A stretch of 64,000 nt of DNA from Gammaproteobacteria bacterium (GTDB taxonomy: Bacteria; Pseudomonadota; Gammaproteobacteria; Pseudomonadales; Pseudohongiellaceae), in the NCBI GenBank assembly GCA_018401885.1, contig JAGYKB010000003.1, positions 1 to 64,000 on the forward strand, given 5' to 3'. A program made the position numbers and the translations under genes. Under the pieces are notes generated by a model. The model was not told the DNA's origin and did not search any database. It saw nothing but the letters and a program-made list of their open reading frames with translations. Below are positions 27,191 through 37,218 of this stretch, piece after piece; position 1 is the stretch's first letter; every line of letters begins with the position of its first letter.

Positions 27191-28906
27191 CTAGCGGTTC
27201 GATCGAAGATGCCGGCTCTCATCCCGAATTGACTTAAATTCCGAACTGGGCAGCAACTCTGGCCAGCGTGATGAGTTTGCCAGATCAGTGATAATAGAAA
27301 GAAATAGTTCGATATCCTGAACTGCCCCGCGCAGATCCCAGTCGGGGCTCCATGCGTCGCAGGTCTGGTGGTAGCAGTTGCCGGTGTAGTCGGCGATCCA
27401 CTTGTCGCCTGCCGCGCGTCCGCCCTCAATCAGATCAGCGCCGCCGGCGATTCCCATTATCAGAAGTACAGGAACGCCACGCCTTGCTAGTGAGAAATGG
27501 TCGGCTCTAAAAAATAGGCCGTTCTCCGGCAAGTTCTCCGGCGTAACCGTGCGTTTCTGCAAGGCGGCGGCACGCGCCAAATCTTGTTCAAGCTCGCTCT
27601 GTCCCTCACCGACCTGGATAACATCCCGCGCGGGGCCAGCGGTTTGCAGTATGTCTAGGGTGAAGTTCGCAACGGTTGTTTCGAGTGGAAAAAGGGGTCG
27701 GGAGGCATAGGCTTCGGAGCCAAGGAGGCCACTCTCCTCTGCGGTCCACGCGGCGAAGACTACGCTGCGCTCGGGTTGCCCCTCCTTGCTGAGCACGCGG
27801 GCTAGTTCGATCACACCGGCAATGCCTAGCGCATCGTCGTTGGCGCCGGGTCGCACAGTGCGTCCTAGCGAATCGGGTTCGCCAACACCATACGCGTCCC
27901 AATGTCCCGAAACCATTATTGTTTCTTCTGGACGGCTCGACCCCTTTAGCCGCGCCAGTACGTTCTGGCTTTGCACGACTTCCAAGTCAACCTTGAGGGT
28001 TGTGGATAGCGTTACTCCTTCGAGCTCAAAGGCTTCGAATTCCTCAGTGCGCGCCAGTTGTCGCTGCTCTTCGAGAGTAAGCCCCGCGAGAGCAAACAGA
28101 TCGCTAGCTGCATCGTTGTGAATCCACCCTTGAAGCAAAGGCGGCTCGAGGCTAGTGGTGGGGCGTTCAATTGAGTAGTTTTCGCCGGGAGAAGATGAGG
28201 CCACGTTCCAGCCATAGCCTGCGCCTGCATCGTCGTGGACTACGAGAGCAGCAAGTGCTCCGCGTCGCGCTGCTTCCTCAAATTTATAGGTCCAACGACC
28301 GTAATAAGTCATGCGTTTGCCGCCAAACCGACCTGCAATAGCCTCGTCTTCTTGTGCCGCGAAATCAGGATCGTTGACTAAGAAGATGGCAAGCTTGCCG
28401 CGCAGATCTATGTCACCAAAATCATCCCAGTTACGCTCCGGAGCGAAGGCGCCGTGACCGACGAAGACTATCGGGGCGTCTTCAATGATTGCTTGGGTAA
28501 CCGGCCGAGTAGTGCTGAACTCTACATCCGTTCCCTGGACTAGATTGACAGTCGCCCCGTCTGCGTTGAGTTGGAGGCTCGGCGCGTTGTCTGCTTGGGC
28601 AGAAATTTGCGTATGAATCAGTGGCACAGACTGCGTCCATCCTCCTTCTTCGCCAGCCGGTTCGAGTCCTAATTCAGTAAAGCGTTCGATTAAATAGTTG
28701 ACCGTCAGCGCCTCTCCCGGCCCGCCAGGGGCGCGGCCGTAAAACTCGTCCGATGCCAAGACCCGCACGGTTTCGGATAACCGCGTAGCGTCGATTTGAG
28801 CGCTTGTCGCGGCATCGGGTGTGCCTTCCTGGCAGCCGTTAAGAAAGACTGCGAGAGCCGTTATGAGCGGCAGGGTTAGGGGGCGCGAAAAATTGACTTT
28901 AAACAT
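27191..28906 (-). CDS. M28 family metallopeptidase lipoprotein
   Basis: This is a 571-residue zinc aminopeptidase-type enzyme. It starts with a lipoprotein signal peptide (FLNGC, Cys25), so it is likely envelope-anchored. A protease-associated (PA) insert occupies roughly residues 130-290. The M28 zinc ligands and catalytic residues are visible in order: SGHWDAYG (His and Asp), PGANDDALG (bridging Asp), WTAEESGLLGS (catalytic Glu pair), a later Asp in NFTLDI, and the C-terminal His in NCYHQTCD. Likely role is release of amino acids from peptides in the periplasm. Convergent with the TPR gene. Confidence 0.92.
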   Translation of the reverse strand: MFKVNFSRPLTLPLITALAVFLNGCQEGTPDAATSAQIDATRLSETVRVLASDEFYGRAPGGPGEALTVNYLIERFTELGLEPAGEEGGWTQSVPLIHTQISAQADNAPSLQLNADGATVNLVQGTDVEFSTTRPVTQAIIEDAPIVFVGHGAFAPERNWDDFGDIDLRGKLAIFLVNDPDFAAQEDEAIAGRFGGKRMTYYGRWTYKFEEAARRGALAALVVHDDAGAGYGWNVASSSPGENYSIERPTTSLEPPLLQGWIHNDAASDLFALAGLTLEEQRQLARTEEFEAFELEGVTLSTTLKVDLEVVQSQNVLARLKGSSRPEETIMVSGHWDAYGVGEPDSLGRTVRPGANDDALGIAGVIELARVLSKEGQPERSVVFAAWTAEESGLLGSEAYASRPLFPLETTVANFTLDILQTAGPARDVIQVGEGQSELEQDLARAAALQKRTVTPENLPENGLFFRADHFSLARRGVPVLLIMGIAGGADLIEGGRAAGDKWIADYTGNCYHQTCDAWSPDWDLRGAVQDIELFLSIITDLANSSRWPELLPSSEFKSIRDESRHLRSNR

Positions 28907-29052
28907 AATGAGGCCTTCGGGCTTTTAACTGTCGGAACGCGTGTAGAGTCGAACGGTGCAGGGCCAAGAGTCACGAGTTAGCTAATCTCATCTGGCGCGG
29001 CGGCAAGTCGTAAAGTAAGCTTGCCATGCTCTATTTATAATACAGGCACGCC

Positions 29053-29871
29053 GTGACCGACGCGATCAAAGATTTCCTCCTCGCCAATCCTAGAACGGTT
29101 GTCCTCACAGGTGCGGGTATTAGCCTTGCTTCGGGTATTCCTACTTATCGCGATAGCTCGGGTAAGTGGCAACGCAATGACCCTATCCAACACCGAGATT
29201 TCGTCGAAAAGCCGGTGTCTAGACAAAGGTACTGGGCGCGGAGCTATGCGGGATGGCCGGCCGTCGGGCAGGCTCAACCTAATGCCGCTCACCTCGCGCT
29301 CGCCCGACTCGAGGCGGCGGGATATGGTTCTTTGCTGGTTACGCAGAATGTAGACCGGTTGCATCAGCGCGCAGGATCGCAACGAGTTATCGATCTGCAC
29401 GGTAGGCTTGATCGCGTTATCTGTTTAAGCTGCGGCGAGAGAACAGATCGAGCGCGCATGCAAGAGCGCCTTGTTGACTATAATCACTCGCTGCCAAGCC
29501 CCGGTGCCCTCGCCCCAGACGGTGATGCAGACGTACCCGACGACATAATAAATCAGGTAAATGTGCCACCCTGCGAGTCCTGCGGCGGCGTACTTAAACC
29601 CGACGTCGTGTTTTTCGGCGATTCCGTCTCCCGTGCCACAGTCGACGAAATTTTTGCGGCTATCGATGCGGCGGGCGCACTATTGGTTATCGGCAGCTCG
29701 CTAATGGTATATTCGGGCTTTAGATTTTGTCGTCATGCTCATCAGGCGGGCTTCCCCCTAGCGTGTATCAATCCCGGAGCCACACGCGCCGACGATCTGT
29801 TCACACATAAGAGCGAGCACGGATGCTCGGAGCAGCTGCAGGCATTAGCGACAGAATTAGCAGGGGGGTAA
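29053..29871 (+). CDS. NAD-dependent protein deacetylase (sirtuin)
   Basis: The 272-residue protein has all sirtuin motifs: NAD-binding TGAGISLASGIPTYRD (19-34), TQNVDRLH (97-104), catalytic His116 in DLHG, the zinc site with Cys124/Cys127 (CLSCG) and Cys174/Cys177 (CESCG), and GSSLMVYSG and INPGATRAD segments. Sirtuins remove acyl groups from lysines using NAD. No Ala-Arg/Tyr-Arg desuccinylase signature could be assigned with certainty, so acyl preference is open. The start is GTG at 29053. It stands alone between a divergent peptidase and the sulfatase cluster. Confidence 0.93.
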   Translation: MTDAIKDFLLANPRTVVLTGAGISLASGIPTYRDSSGKWQRNDPIQHRDFVEKPVSRQRYWARSYAGWPAVGQAQPNAAHLALARLEAAGYGSLLVTQNVDRLHQRAGSQRVIDLHGRLDRVICLSCGERTDRARMQERLVDYNHSLPSPGALAPDGDADVPDDIINQVNVPPCESCGGVLKPDVVFFGDSVSRATVDEIFAAIDAAGALLVIGSSLMVYSGFRFCRHAHQAGFPLACINPGATRADDLFTHKSEHGCSEQLQALATELAGG

Positions 29872-29937
29872 AGTTGCTTTTCCCCAAACAATAAAAACAA
29901 GCGCAGGTTTATCGCGCAGCGCAAATGGGGTGTTAAA

Positions 29938-32004
29938 ATGAACAAAACAACTTTCTCCGCAGGCCCAGCAAACAAACGTTGCGGAAACGGCACTACGCGA
30001 GTACGACACTTTTCACTCCAAGCGGCAGCAGTAACACTTGCTGCGGTCAGCGTTGGACTTGCCGGATCGCTGTTTGCTCAGGATCACTTCAACGCGAAGG
30101 GTTCTCCGGCGTCAGTGCACACATCAGAACTGCAACAAGCACTGCGCGAATCACTCCCCTTTGAGGACGACCGAGACTTTGCCGAGTCACGCCGCGGCTT
30201 TATCGCAGAACCCGCCTCAAAGCAGATCCTGAATTCTCAAGGCGCTGTTGTCTGGGATATGGGGCAATACGAATTTTTGCTAAGCGGTGAAGAGTTCGAC
30301 TCGATGCATCCATCGCTCCAGCGTCAAGCAACACTTAATATGAATTTCGGTCTTTACGAGGTTGTGCCAGATTTTATCTATCAGGTGCGTGGCTTCGACC
30401 TCTCGAATATGACGCTTGTGCGGGGCGATACGGGTTGGATACTTTTCGACGTATTGTTGTCTGCCGAAACCGCGGCGGCGGCACTTAAACTTGCCAATGA
30501 GCAGCTCGGCGAGTTGCCGGTTAAAGCGGTGGTTTACTCGCATTCGCATATCGATCATTTTGGTGGTGTGTTAGGCGTTACGAGCATCGACGCAGTAAAT
30601 AACGGCGAGGTCGCTATCTATGCGCCCGTGGGCTTCATGGAGGAGGCTATTTCTGAGAATGTCTACGCCGGTAATTCGATGTCGCGTCGCGCGGGCTTTC
30701 AGTATGGCCGACTTATTCCCTCTAGCCCTTTTGGGCAGGTCGACTCGGCCATAGGCAAGGGACTGTCGGTGGGCGCCGCGGGTCTCATCCCGCCCACGGT
30801 TGTTGTCACCGAGCCGTTTGAAGAGCACATAATAGATGGTATACGCGTAAATTTTCAAAATACACCGGGTACCGAAGCGCCAGCAGAGATGAATGCGTGG
30901 TTCCCTGACTACAAGGTTTTCTGGGCGGCAGAAAACATCACGGCGACTATCCACAATGTGTATACACTTCGCGGCGCACTGGTGCGAGATGCCCTCGCAT
31001 GGTCGAAACAGATCAACGCTGCGCTCTATGAGTTTGGTCTTGAGGCAGAGGTTATGGTCTCGTCACACAACTGGCCACGTTGGGGCAACGAGCGAATTCA
31101 GGAAGTACTGCGCACTCAGAGAGATGCCTACGCGAACCTCAATAACCAAGTGCTGCATCTTGCGAATCAAGGCGTAACGATCAACGAAATTCACAACGAG
31201 TATAAAGTACCTCAGAGCCTGCAGCAGAAGTGGAGCGCTCGTCAGTACCACGGGTCAGAATTCCATAACTCACGCGCGGTGATCAATCGCTATCTAGGCT
31301 ACTGGGATGGCAATCCAGCAACGCTCGTGCCGCTTTCACCTGCTGATTCGGCCCCGCTCTACGTCGAGATGATGGGAGGCAGTGAGAAAATTATCGCGAG
31401 AAGCAGCGAGCTTGTTAACGAAGGAAGCTATCGCCATGCTATGGAGTTGCTGAATAAGCTTGTCTATGCAGAGCCTGCGAATACCGAAGCGAAAGACTTG
31501 TTGGCCGACGTATTCGAACAGCTTGGTTATCAATATGAAAGCGCAAGTGTGCGTCATGTGTTCCTTTCTTCTGCCGAGGAGTTACGCAACGGCGTCAGGC
31601 CATTCGAGAGCCCACGAAGTGGCAGTCCAACGGTTGCGCGCGCGATGACTACCGGGCAGTGGTGGGATGCGGTGGCTACGCGTGTCGATAGCCAAGCCGC
31701 AGATGAAATTAATTTTGTACTCAATTTCATTACGCCTGATACGGGCGAGACTTTTGTGGTCGAGATGAGTGGTGGAACGCTTTCTAATATCGAAGGCTAT
31801 TTAGCGCCCAATCCCGATGTCACGATTACGATGAATCGCCGCGATGTCGAGACCATCATCATGGGGCAGGCCACACTTGGTTCGCAATTGCAAAGTGGTA
31901 TCGGCACTGTAACTGGTAACGCGGGTTTACTCATGCAGCTGAATTCGGTTTTGGTTGAGTTTGATCCAAGCTTCGAAGTGATTCCTGGAACGCGTAATCC
32001 ATAA
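29938..32004 (+). CDS. Alkylsulfatase, SdsA1/BDS1-type metallo-beta-lactamase fold
   Basis: A 688-residue exported enzyme predicted to hydrolyse primary alkyl sulfate esters. After an N-terminal targeting region (hydrophobic segment about residues 27-46, ending SLFAQ), the metallo-beta-lactamase domain carries the di-zinc motif H202-S-H-I-D-H207. The alkylsulfatase-specific AAENITATIHN segment and MVSSHNWPRWG follow. A helical dimerisation domain comes next, and the last ~120 residues form an SCP2-like domain (INFVLNFITPDTGETFVVEMSGG, quoted in part). This domain order is that of Pseudomonas SdsA1. An arylsulfatase-type gene follows 66 bp downstream. Confidence 0.92.
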   Translation: MNKTTFSAGPANKRCGNGTTRVRHFSLQAAAVTLAAVSVGLAGSLFAQDHFNAKGSPASVHTSELQQALRESLPFEDDRDFAESRRGFIAEPASKQILNSQGAVVWDMGQYEFLLSGEEFDSMHPSLQRQATLNMNFGLYEVVPDFIYQVRGFDLSNMTLVRGDTGWILFDVLLSAETAAAALKLANEQLGELPVKAVVYSHSHIDHFGGVLGVTSIDAVNNGEVAIYAPVGFMEEAISENVYAGNSMSRRAGFQYGRLIPSSPFGQVDSAIGKGLSVGAAGLIPPTVVVTEPFEEHIIDGIRVNFQNTPGTEAPAEMNAWFPDYKVFWAAENITATIHNVYTLRGALVRDALAWSKQINAALYEFGLEAEVMVSSHNWPRWGNERIQEVLRTQRDAYANLNNQVLHLANQGVTINEIHNEYKVPQSLQQKWSARQYHGSEFHNSRAVINRYLGYWDGNPATLVPLSPADSAPLYVEMMGGSEKIIARSSELVNEGSYRHAMELLNKLVYAEPANTEAKDLLADVFEQLGYQYESASVRHVFLSSAEELRNGVRPFESPRSGSPTVARAMTTGQWWDAVATRVDSQAADEINFVLNFITPDTGETFVVEMSGGTLSNIEGYLAPNPDVTITMNRRDVETIIMGQATLGSQLQSGIGTVTGNAGLLMQLNSVLVEFDPSFEVIPGTRNP

Positions 32005-32070
32005 ACAACTCTTTAGTCTCTAGCGAATCGATGATTCCGCCAGAGCTCTGTGGTTGTGAGGGTAAAGAGA

Positions 32071-33414
32071 ATGAAATTTAGATCTGTATCTAAAGTAAAA
32101 ATCTTAGGCGCCATCGCTCTTAGCTTGTTTGTTTTCAGCACCACTGTGAATGCTGCGAGCGATAAACCAAATTTCGTCATTGTTATGGCCGACGACCTCG
32201 GCTATGGCGACCTCGGCGTCTATGGCTCTAAGCTGATAAAGACGCCGAATCTCGACCGCATGGCGTTGGATGGTGCTCGCTTCGATAGTTTCTATTCGAG
32301 TGCGAATATCTGCACGGCGGCGCGGGGTGGCTTATTAACCGGTCGGTATCCTATTCGCCTAGGGCTAGTGAATGACGTAGCTCGGCCGACAAACGAGATT
32401 CACCTCGCTGAGGAGGAAATTACGATCGCCGAAGCATTGCAGCCGCTAGGCTATCGCACCGGTCTCTTCGGAAAGTGGCACCTTGGCAGCCGCGTCGAAT
32501 GGTCGCCGCTTCATGCCGGGTTCGATACCTACTTTGGCGTGCTGCACAGCAATGATATGCTGCCTCTCGAACTATATAGCCAAGAGACGATGATCGAAGA
32601 CCCAGTTGTTCAGGAGACACTAACGCAGCGTTACACCGAACAGGCGCTGGCGTTCGTCGAAGACAGCGTCGCTAATGAAGATCCGTTCTTTCTCTATTTG
32701 CCCCACAGCTTCCCACACGTTCCCCTCTACACGACAGCGCCTTTTGAGGGGCAATCCGATGCTGGACTCTATGGCGATGTCGTCGAGACGATTGACTGGA
32801 GCATGGGAAAAATCCTCGCCAAGCTCGAGGAGCTAGGTGTGGCGGACAATACCTTAGTTATCTTCACCTCCGACAACGGTCCTTGGTGGGAAGGTAGCCC
32901 TGGTCCCTTTCGCGATCGCAAAGGTAGTTCATGGGAAGGCGGACAGCGCGTGCCGTTCATTGCGCAGTGGCCTGGCACAATTCCTAAAGGGTTGGTATCG
33001 AACGAGCCGGCGATGAACATCGATCTTTTGCCAACGCTCGTCGCGCTTGCGGGTGGTGACCTACCGAACGATCGCGACATAGATGGGGAAAACATTACGG
33101 CAATGCTGACAGAGAATGCGGCTTCGCCCCATGAGGCACTTTTTCTGTTTGACGCCGATAGGATTGCGGGTGTGCGTAGCGGCCAATGGAAACTCGTGCT
33201 TGAGTCTCGCTATCGCACGGCTACGAACAGCTTCGATAATCCTGATTCCTATTATGGCCCCGTCGGGCTCTTGTTTGACGTGGTAAAAGACCCGTCCGAA
33301 ACGTACAGCTTCGCGCGTGAACAGCCGGAGATCGTCAACTCGCTGCGAGCGCATCTCGAACGCGGTCAGAAAACCTATAACAGCACCGTGCTGCCCAATA
33401 TGTGGAATCGCTAA
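32071..33414 (+). CDS. Sulfatase (formylglycine-dependent)
   Basis: This is a 447-residue type I sulfatase of the alkaline phosphatase superfamily with a signal peptide (ending VNAAS). The metal-binding start FVIVMADDLGYGDLG supplies Asp41 and Asp42. The formylglycine motif is C81-T-A-A-R, fitting [C/S]-x-[P/A]-x-R, followed by LLTGRYP. GKWHLG, TSDNGPW and the C-terminal RSGQWKL segments are also typical. Substrate is not predictable; carbohydrate or aryl sulfates are possible. It needs an anaerobic- or FGE-type maturation enzyme not found here. The ATG at 32071 is chosen over a GTG at 32050. It ends 3 bp before the ABC ATPase start. Confidence 0.92.
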   Translation: MKFRSVSKVKILGAIALSLFVFSTTVNAASDKPNFVIVMADDLGYGDLGVYGSKLIKTPNLDRMALDGARFDSFYSSANICTAARGGLLTGRYPIRLGLVNDVARPTNEIHLAEEEITIAEALQPLGYRTGLFGKWHLGSRVEWSPLHAGFDTYFGVLHSNDMLPLELYSQETMIEDPVVQETLTQRYTEQALAFVEDSVANEDPFFLYLPHSFPHVPLYTTAPFEGQSDAGLYGDVVETIDWSMGKILAKLEELGVADNTLVIFTSDNGPWWEGSPGPFRDRKGSSWEGGQRVPFIAQWPGTIPKGLVSNEPAMNIDLLPTLVALAGGDLPNDRDIDGENITAMLTENAASPHEALFLFDADRIAGVRSGQWKLVLESRYRTATNSFDNPDSYYGPVGLLFDVVKDPSETYSFAREQPEIVNSLRAHLERGQKTYNSTVLPNMWNR

Positions 33415-33417
33415 TTC

Positions 33418-35094
33418 ATGGTTCAGGCGGCGAATAGCGACGTGTCGAATACAGTGATGGCGGTAATGGCGCAGGAATCACAAGTTGATGCGCCGCCGCG
33501 CGATTCTCTTTTAGCAGTACAGAATTTGAAAAAATCCTATGGGGAAATCGAAGTGCTTCACGGAATTGACTTCGATCTTCGACGAGGAGAAGTTCATGCA
33601 ATCCTAGGTGAGAACGGTGCAGGGAAGTCAACGTTGGTGAAATGTCTCTCTGGGTTCGAGGCAAGAAACGACGGCCACCTTTATGTAAATACTAAACAAG
33701 AGTTTTCTGGCGCTGACATCGGCGTGGCCCCGTCGCCAATGACCAACAACGAAGACTCGGCGCAAGCAATCGCAGCAAGAGACTGGACCCACGCCGCCGC
33801 CGAGGCAGCGGGGGTTGTTCTTATTCATCAAGAATTCAATCTTGCCGAGCAGCTTAGCGTGGCTGAGAATATTTTCCTTGGGAGCGAACTTCGCGGCACG
33901 GGGCTGGCTAGCTTGTTCATTGACAAGAAAAAAATGAATGAACTTAGTCGGGATTATCTCGCCACGCTTCACTGCACCATAGATCCAGCGACCTTAGTCT
34001 CGGATCTCTCTGTAGCAGACAAACAGATGGTTGAGATTGCGAAGACGCTCGCTAAAGACGCACGTGTGCTTATTCTAGATGAACCGACAGCAGTGCTAAC
34101 TCAAAAAGAGAGCGCTGCATTATTCGAGTTAATTGATCGCCTCCGCGGACGCGGCGTGGGGATAATCTACATTTCCCACAAGCTCGAAGAAATAGAGCGC
34201 ATCGCGGATCGCATTACTGTCATCCGCGATGGTGACCTCGTTGGTTGCTACCCAGCCGCGACACTGACTAAGGACGATATGGCGCGGTTAATGGTTGGCC
34301 GCGAACTTAGCTCGCTTTACCCGAAGGTGCCAGCCCCATACGAGTCGGCGAGCGTGGCGCTTTCGGTTCACGGTTTGCATGTCGCGGGGGCGAGCGAGCC
34401 AGAAAATTTTGAGCTTCGCAGCGGAGAAATACTGGCATTCTCTGGGCTCGTCGGCTCGGGACGGACGGCGCTTTTCGAAACCCTTGTGGGTCTGCGCTCA
34501 GCTCAGTTAGGCTCAGAGTCAAAAATTTTTGTAAAAGGAAAAGAGGTGCGTCTTAACAGTTTTGCTGACGCTCGTGCTCACGGTGTTGCCTACTTAACAA
34601 AAGATAGGAAAGGCAGTGGTCTGCTTCTGAACAAAGGGTTGAGAGAAAATTTCTCGCTTTATGCGCTGGCGCATTTTGCAGGCATCATTATAGATACGCG
34701 CGCTGAACAATCTGCCTTTGAAAAGGCCGTAGAGACATTCGACATCCGCATGCGTGATACAGGCGTGGTGGCCGGTAATCTGTCAGGGGGCAACCAGCAG
34801 AAACTGCTTCTTGCGAAAATGCTCGAAACCACACCAGACATAGTGATTGTCGACGAGCCTACGCGCGGCATCGACATCGGAACGAAAAGTCAGATCTATC
34901 ATTTTCTTGCTGAACTAGCCGCAGCTGGGAAGGCTGTGATTATCATCTCTTCAGACATGAGCGAGGTGATTGGAATGGCTCATCGGGTGGCAGTGATGCA
35001 TCAAGGAAACATTGTCGGTGTGCTTAGCGGCGACGAGATAACAGAACACGAGATTATGCGTTACGCGACAGGGCTTAAGGCTGCTGCGGCATAG
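33418..35094 (+). CDS. Sugar ABC transporter ATP-binding protein (RbsA/MglA type)
   Basis: The 558-residue protein is a tandem of two ABC domains, as in ribose/galactose/xylose importers. Domain 1 has Walker A GENGAGKST (about 66-74), Walker B VLILDEPTAVLT and the signature LSVADKQ. Domain 2 has a degenerate Walker A (GLVGSGRTALF), signature LSGGNQQK and Walker B IVIVDEPTRGIDIG. It is longer than the usual ~500 residues because of an N-terminal tail and an insert of about 30 residues after the first P-loop region (around residues 90-125). An internal ATG at 33457 is an alternative start. The permease and binding protein follow. Confidence 0.95.
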   Translation: MVQAANSDVSNTVMAVMAQESQVDAPPRDSLLAVQNLKKSYGEIEVLHGIDFDLRRGEVHAILGENGAGKSTLVKCLSGFEARNDGHLYVNTKQEFSGADIGVAPSPMTNNEDSAQAIAARDWTHAAAEAAGVVLIHQEFNLAEQLSVAENIFLGSELRGTGLASLFIDKKKMNELSRDYLATLHCTIDPATLVSDLSVADKQMVEIAKTLAKDARVLILDEPTAVLTQKESAALFELIDRLRGRGVGIIYISHKLEEIERIADRITVIRDGDLVGCYPAATLTKDDMARLMVGRELSSLYPKVPAPYESASVALSVHGLHVAGASEPENFELRSGEILAFSGLVGSGRTALFETLVGLRSAQLGSESKIFVKGKEVRLNSFADARAHGVAYLTKDRKGSGLLLNKGLRENFSLYALAHFAGIIIDTRAEQSAFEKAVETFDIRMRDTGVVAGNLSGGNQQKLLLAKMLETTPDIVIVDEPTRGIDIGTKSQIYHFLAELAAAGKAVIIISSDMSEVIGMAHRVAVMHQGNIVGVLSGDEITEHEIMRYATGLKAAAA

Positions 35095-35144
35095 GAAAAC
35101 AGCATCAGGCCGCAGTTCGTGGCGATGCTAGAACGGGACAGTAG

Positions 35145-36113
35145 ATGACAAAAATAGACTTCAAGACAGCGGGGCCTTTCATAGCCCTTATTGCTTTATT
35201 CATTCTCGGTATTTTCGTTAACGATGCGTTTCTGAGCGCGGGCAATGTCAGTAATATTCTTGCGCGCAGTTCGTTCATTGGCATTGTTGCAATCGGCGCT
35301 ACGTTTGTTATCACCACCGGCGGAATTGATTTGTCGGTTGGTTCGATGGCTGCGTTTATTTCTGGCTGCATGATTCTGCTGATGAATGCGCTAATGGCCA
35401 CGATAGACTCTCTAGTGACAATAATCTTTTTGGCTATAGTAGCCTCAGCGGCGATTGGTGGGCTCGCAGGAATGATAAACGGCCTGCTGACCACGAAGGC
35501 GAAGATCGAAGCGTTTATCGTGACTTTGGGCACGATGGGGATTTACCGCTCGCTCGTTACTTACATGGCGGACGGCGGCACGCTTTCGCTCAACTTCACC
35601 CTCGGGGATGTCTATAGCGAAGTTTATTACGGCACTCTGCTTGGCTTGCCCTATCCGGTCTGGGTTTTTTTGGTCGTGGCAGTAATCGGCTACGTGCTTC
35701 TTAATATGACAGTATTCGGCCGCCACTGCTTTGCAGTGGGGTCTAACGAAAGCGTTGCCCATTACTCGGCCATCAACGTAGATCGCATCAAAACTGCGAC
35801 TTATATTTTACAAGGCCTTTGCGTGTCGATAGCGACGATTATTTATGTGCCACGACTCGGCTCCGCATCGGGACAGACTGGTATTCTCTGGGAGCTCGAA
35901 GCGATCGCTGCGGTGATTATTGGCGGCACGATGCTCAAAGGTGGTTATGGACGCATAGGGGGCACGGTTGTGGGTGCGTTGATACTCACGCTAATTGGCA
36001 ACATACTGAACCTTACGGATGCGGTGAGCAATTATCTCAATGGCGCGGTGCAAGGTGTGATAGTGATCGTCGCTGTGTATCTCCAGCGAGGCGCGTGGCG
36101 CGCGAAGAACTAA
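35145..36113 (+). CDS. Sugar ABC transporter permease (RbsC type)
   Basis: This 322-residue integral membrane protein has eight to ten hydrophobic segments and the family marks of RbsC/XylH permeases: IGATFVITTGGIDLSVGSMAAF, TLGTMGIYRSL, FAVGSNESVAHYSAINVDRIK (quoted in part) and GTVVGALILTLIGNILNL. It would form the transmembrane channel with the ATPase encoded 50 bp upstream and receive substrate from the binding protein encoded 21 bp downstream. Confidence 0.95.
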   Translation: MTKIDFKTAGPFIALIALFILGIFVNDAFLSAGNVSNILARSSFIGIVAIGATFVITTGGIDLSVGSMAAFISGCMILLMNALMATIDSLVTIIFLAIVASAAIGGLAGMINGLLTTKAKIEAFIVTLGTMGIYRSLVTYMADGGTLSLNFTLGDVYSEVYYGTLLGLPYPVWVFLVVAVIGYVLLNMTVFGRHCFAVGSNESVAHYSAINVDRIKTATYILQGLCVSIATIIYVPRLGSASGQTGILWELEAIAAVIIGGTMLKGGYGRIGGTVVGALILTLIGNILNLTDAVSNYLNGAVQGVIVIVAVYLQRGAWRAKN

Positions 36114-36134
36114 GTCAAAATACAGGTGATAAGC

Positions 36135-37196
36135 ATGACAAATAATGAGATGAAAGCGGTACGTGCACATTCTGCTAGAGGCAACCTCGGCGAGATTTTT
36201 CGTCTTAGCACTTTGTGTGCGGGCAGCTTCATGAACGCGGCATGCAAGCTTGCCAAGCATTCAATGCTCACTCTCGCTGCGTCGAGTCTGTTGTTGGCGG
36301 CGGTGGCACCGACTCTTCGCGCACAAACAATTGGCGTCTCTATTCCTGCGGCGACACATGGCTGGGCCGGTGGGTTGAATTTTCACGCCGAGCAGACAAA
36401 AGCGCGACTCGAAGCGGCGAACCCGGGGCTTAAAGTTGTTCTCGTGACTGCAAATAGCGCATCAGAGCAGGCGAACGATTTAGAAGACCTGGTGGCGATT
36501 CATCGAATGGATGCACTCGTTATATTGCCCTTCGAGTCCGCGCCGCTAACGGGCCCCGTGCGCAATACGAAGCGCCGAGGCGTGTTCGTCACCGTTGTCG
36601 ATCGTGGTCTTAGCGAACCGGGTATCCACGATGTTTATGTCGCTGGCAATAATGCGGAAATGGGACGCGTGTCGGGCGAGTATATAAAAGAGCGTTTAGA
36701 CGGTAACGGTAAAATCGTTGTTCTGCGCGGGATGCCGACGGTGATCGATGAGCAGCGCTTTGACGGTTTTATGTCGGCGCTCGAAGGAAGCAATGTCGAA
36801 GTGTTAGACGATCAGTACGCTAACTGGAATCGCGACGACGGCTTCACTGTAATGCAAGATTTTCTCTCGCGGTTTTCCGAAATAGATGCGGTATGGGCGC
36901 AAGACGATGACATCGCGATCGGCGTAATTCAGGCGGTTCGTCAGGCTCGGCGACAAGAGGAATTATTCATTGTTGGCGGTGGCGGCATGAAAGACATAGT
37001 GAAGCGTGTGATGGACGGTGACGAGTTGACACCGGTAGACGTTCTGTATCCTCCATCGATGATCTCTACCGCAATGGAGCTTACGGCGCTCAAGCTGATC
37101 TCCGATACGCCCATCGAAGGCGAATATATCCTTGGCTCGCCGCTCATCACTCGAGAGAATGCCGAAGACTACTATTTTCCAGACTCACCGTTCTAG
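36135..37196 (+). CDS. Sugar ABC transporter substrate-binding protein
   Basis: This is a periplasmic binding protein of the ribose/LacI-like type (about 353 residues). The mature part starts near QTIGVSIPAATHGWAGGLNFH and shows VVLVTANSASEQANDLEDLV, DALVILPFES and VYVAGNNAEMG, the order expected for the pentose/hexose binding family. ATG 36135 follows AGGTG, but that gives an unusually long N-region; a second ATG at 36231 would place the signal peptide (KLAKHSMLTLAASSLLLAAVA) nearer the start. It is the third gene of a complete ABC importer. Confidence 0.9.
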   Translation: MTNNEMKAVRAHSARGNLGEIFRLSTLCAGSFMNAACKLAKHSMLTLAASSLLLAAVAPTLRAQTIGVSIPAATHGWAGGLNFHAEQTKARLEAANPGLKVVLVTANSASEQANDLEDLVAIHRMDALVILPFESAPLTGPVRNTKRRGVFVTVVDRGLSEPGIHDVYVAGNNAEMGRVSGEYIKERLDGNGKIVVLRGMPTVIDEQRFDGFMSALEGSNVEVLDDQYANWNRDDGFTVMQDFLSRFSEIDAVWAQDDDIAIGVIQAVRQARRQEELFIVGGGGMKDIVKRVMDGDELTPVDVLYPPSMISTAMELTALKLISDTPIEGEYILGSPLITRENAEDYYFPDSPF

Positions 37197-37218
37197 TAAC
37201 CGGCAGAAGAGGACAGAG

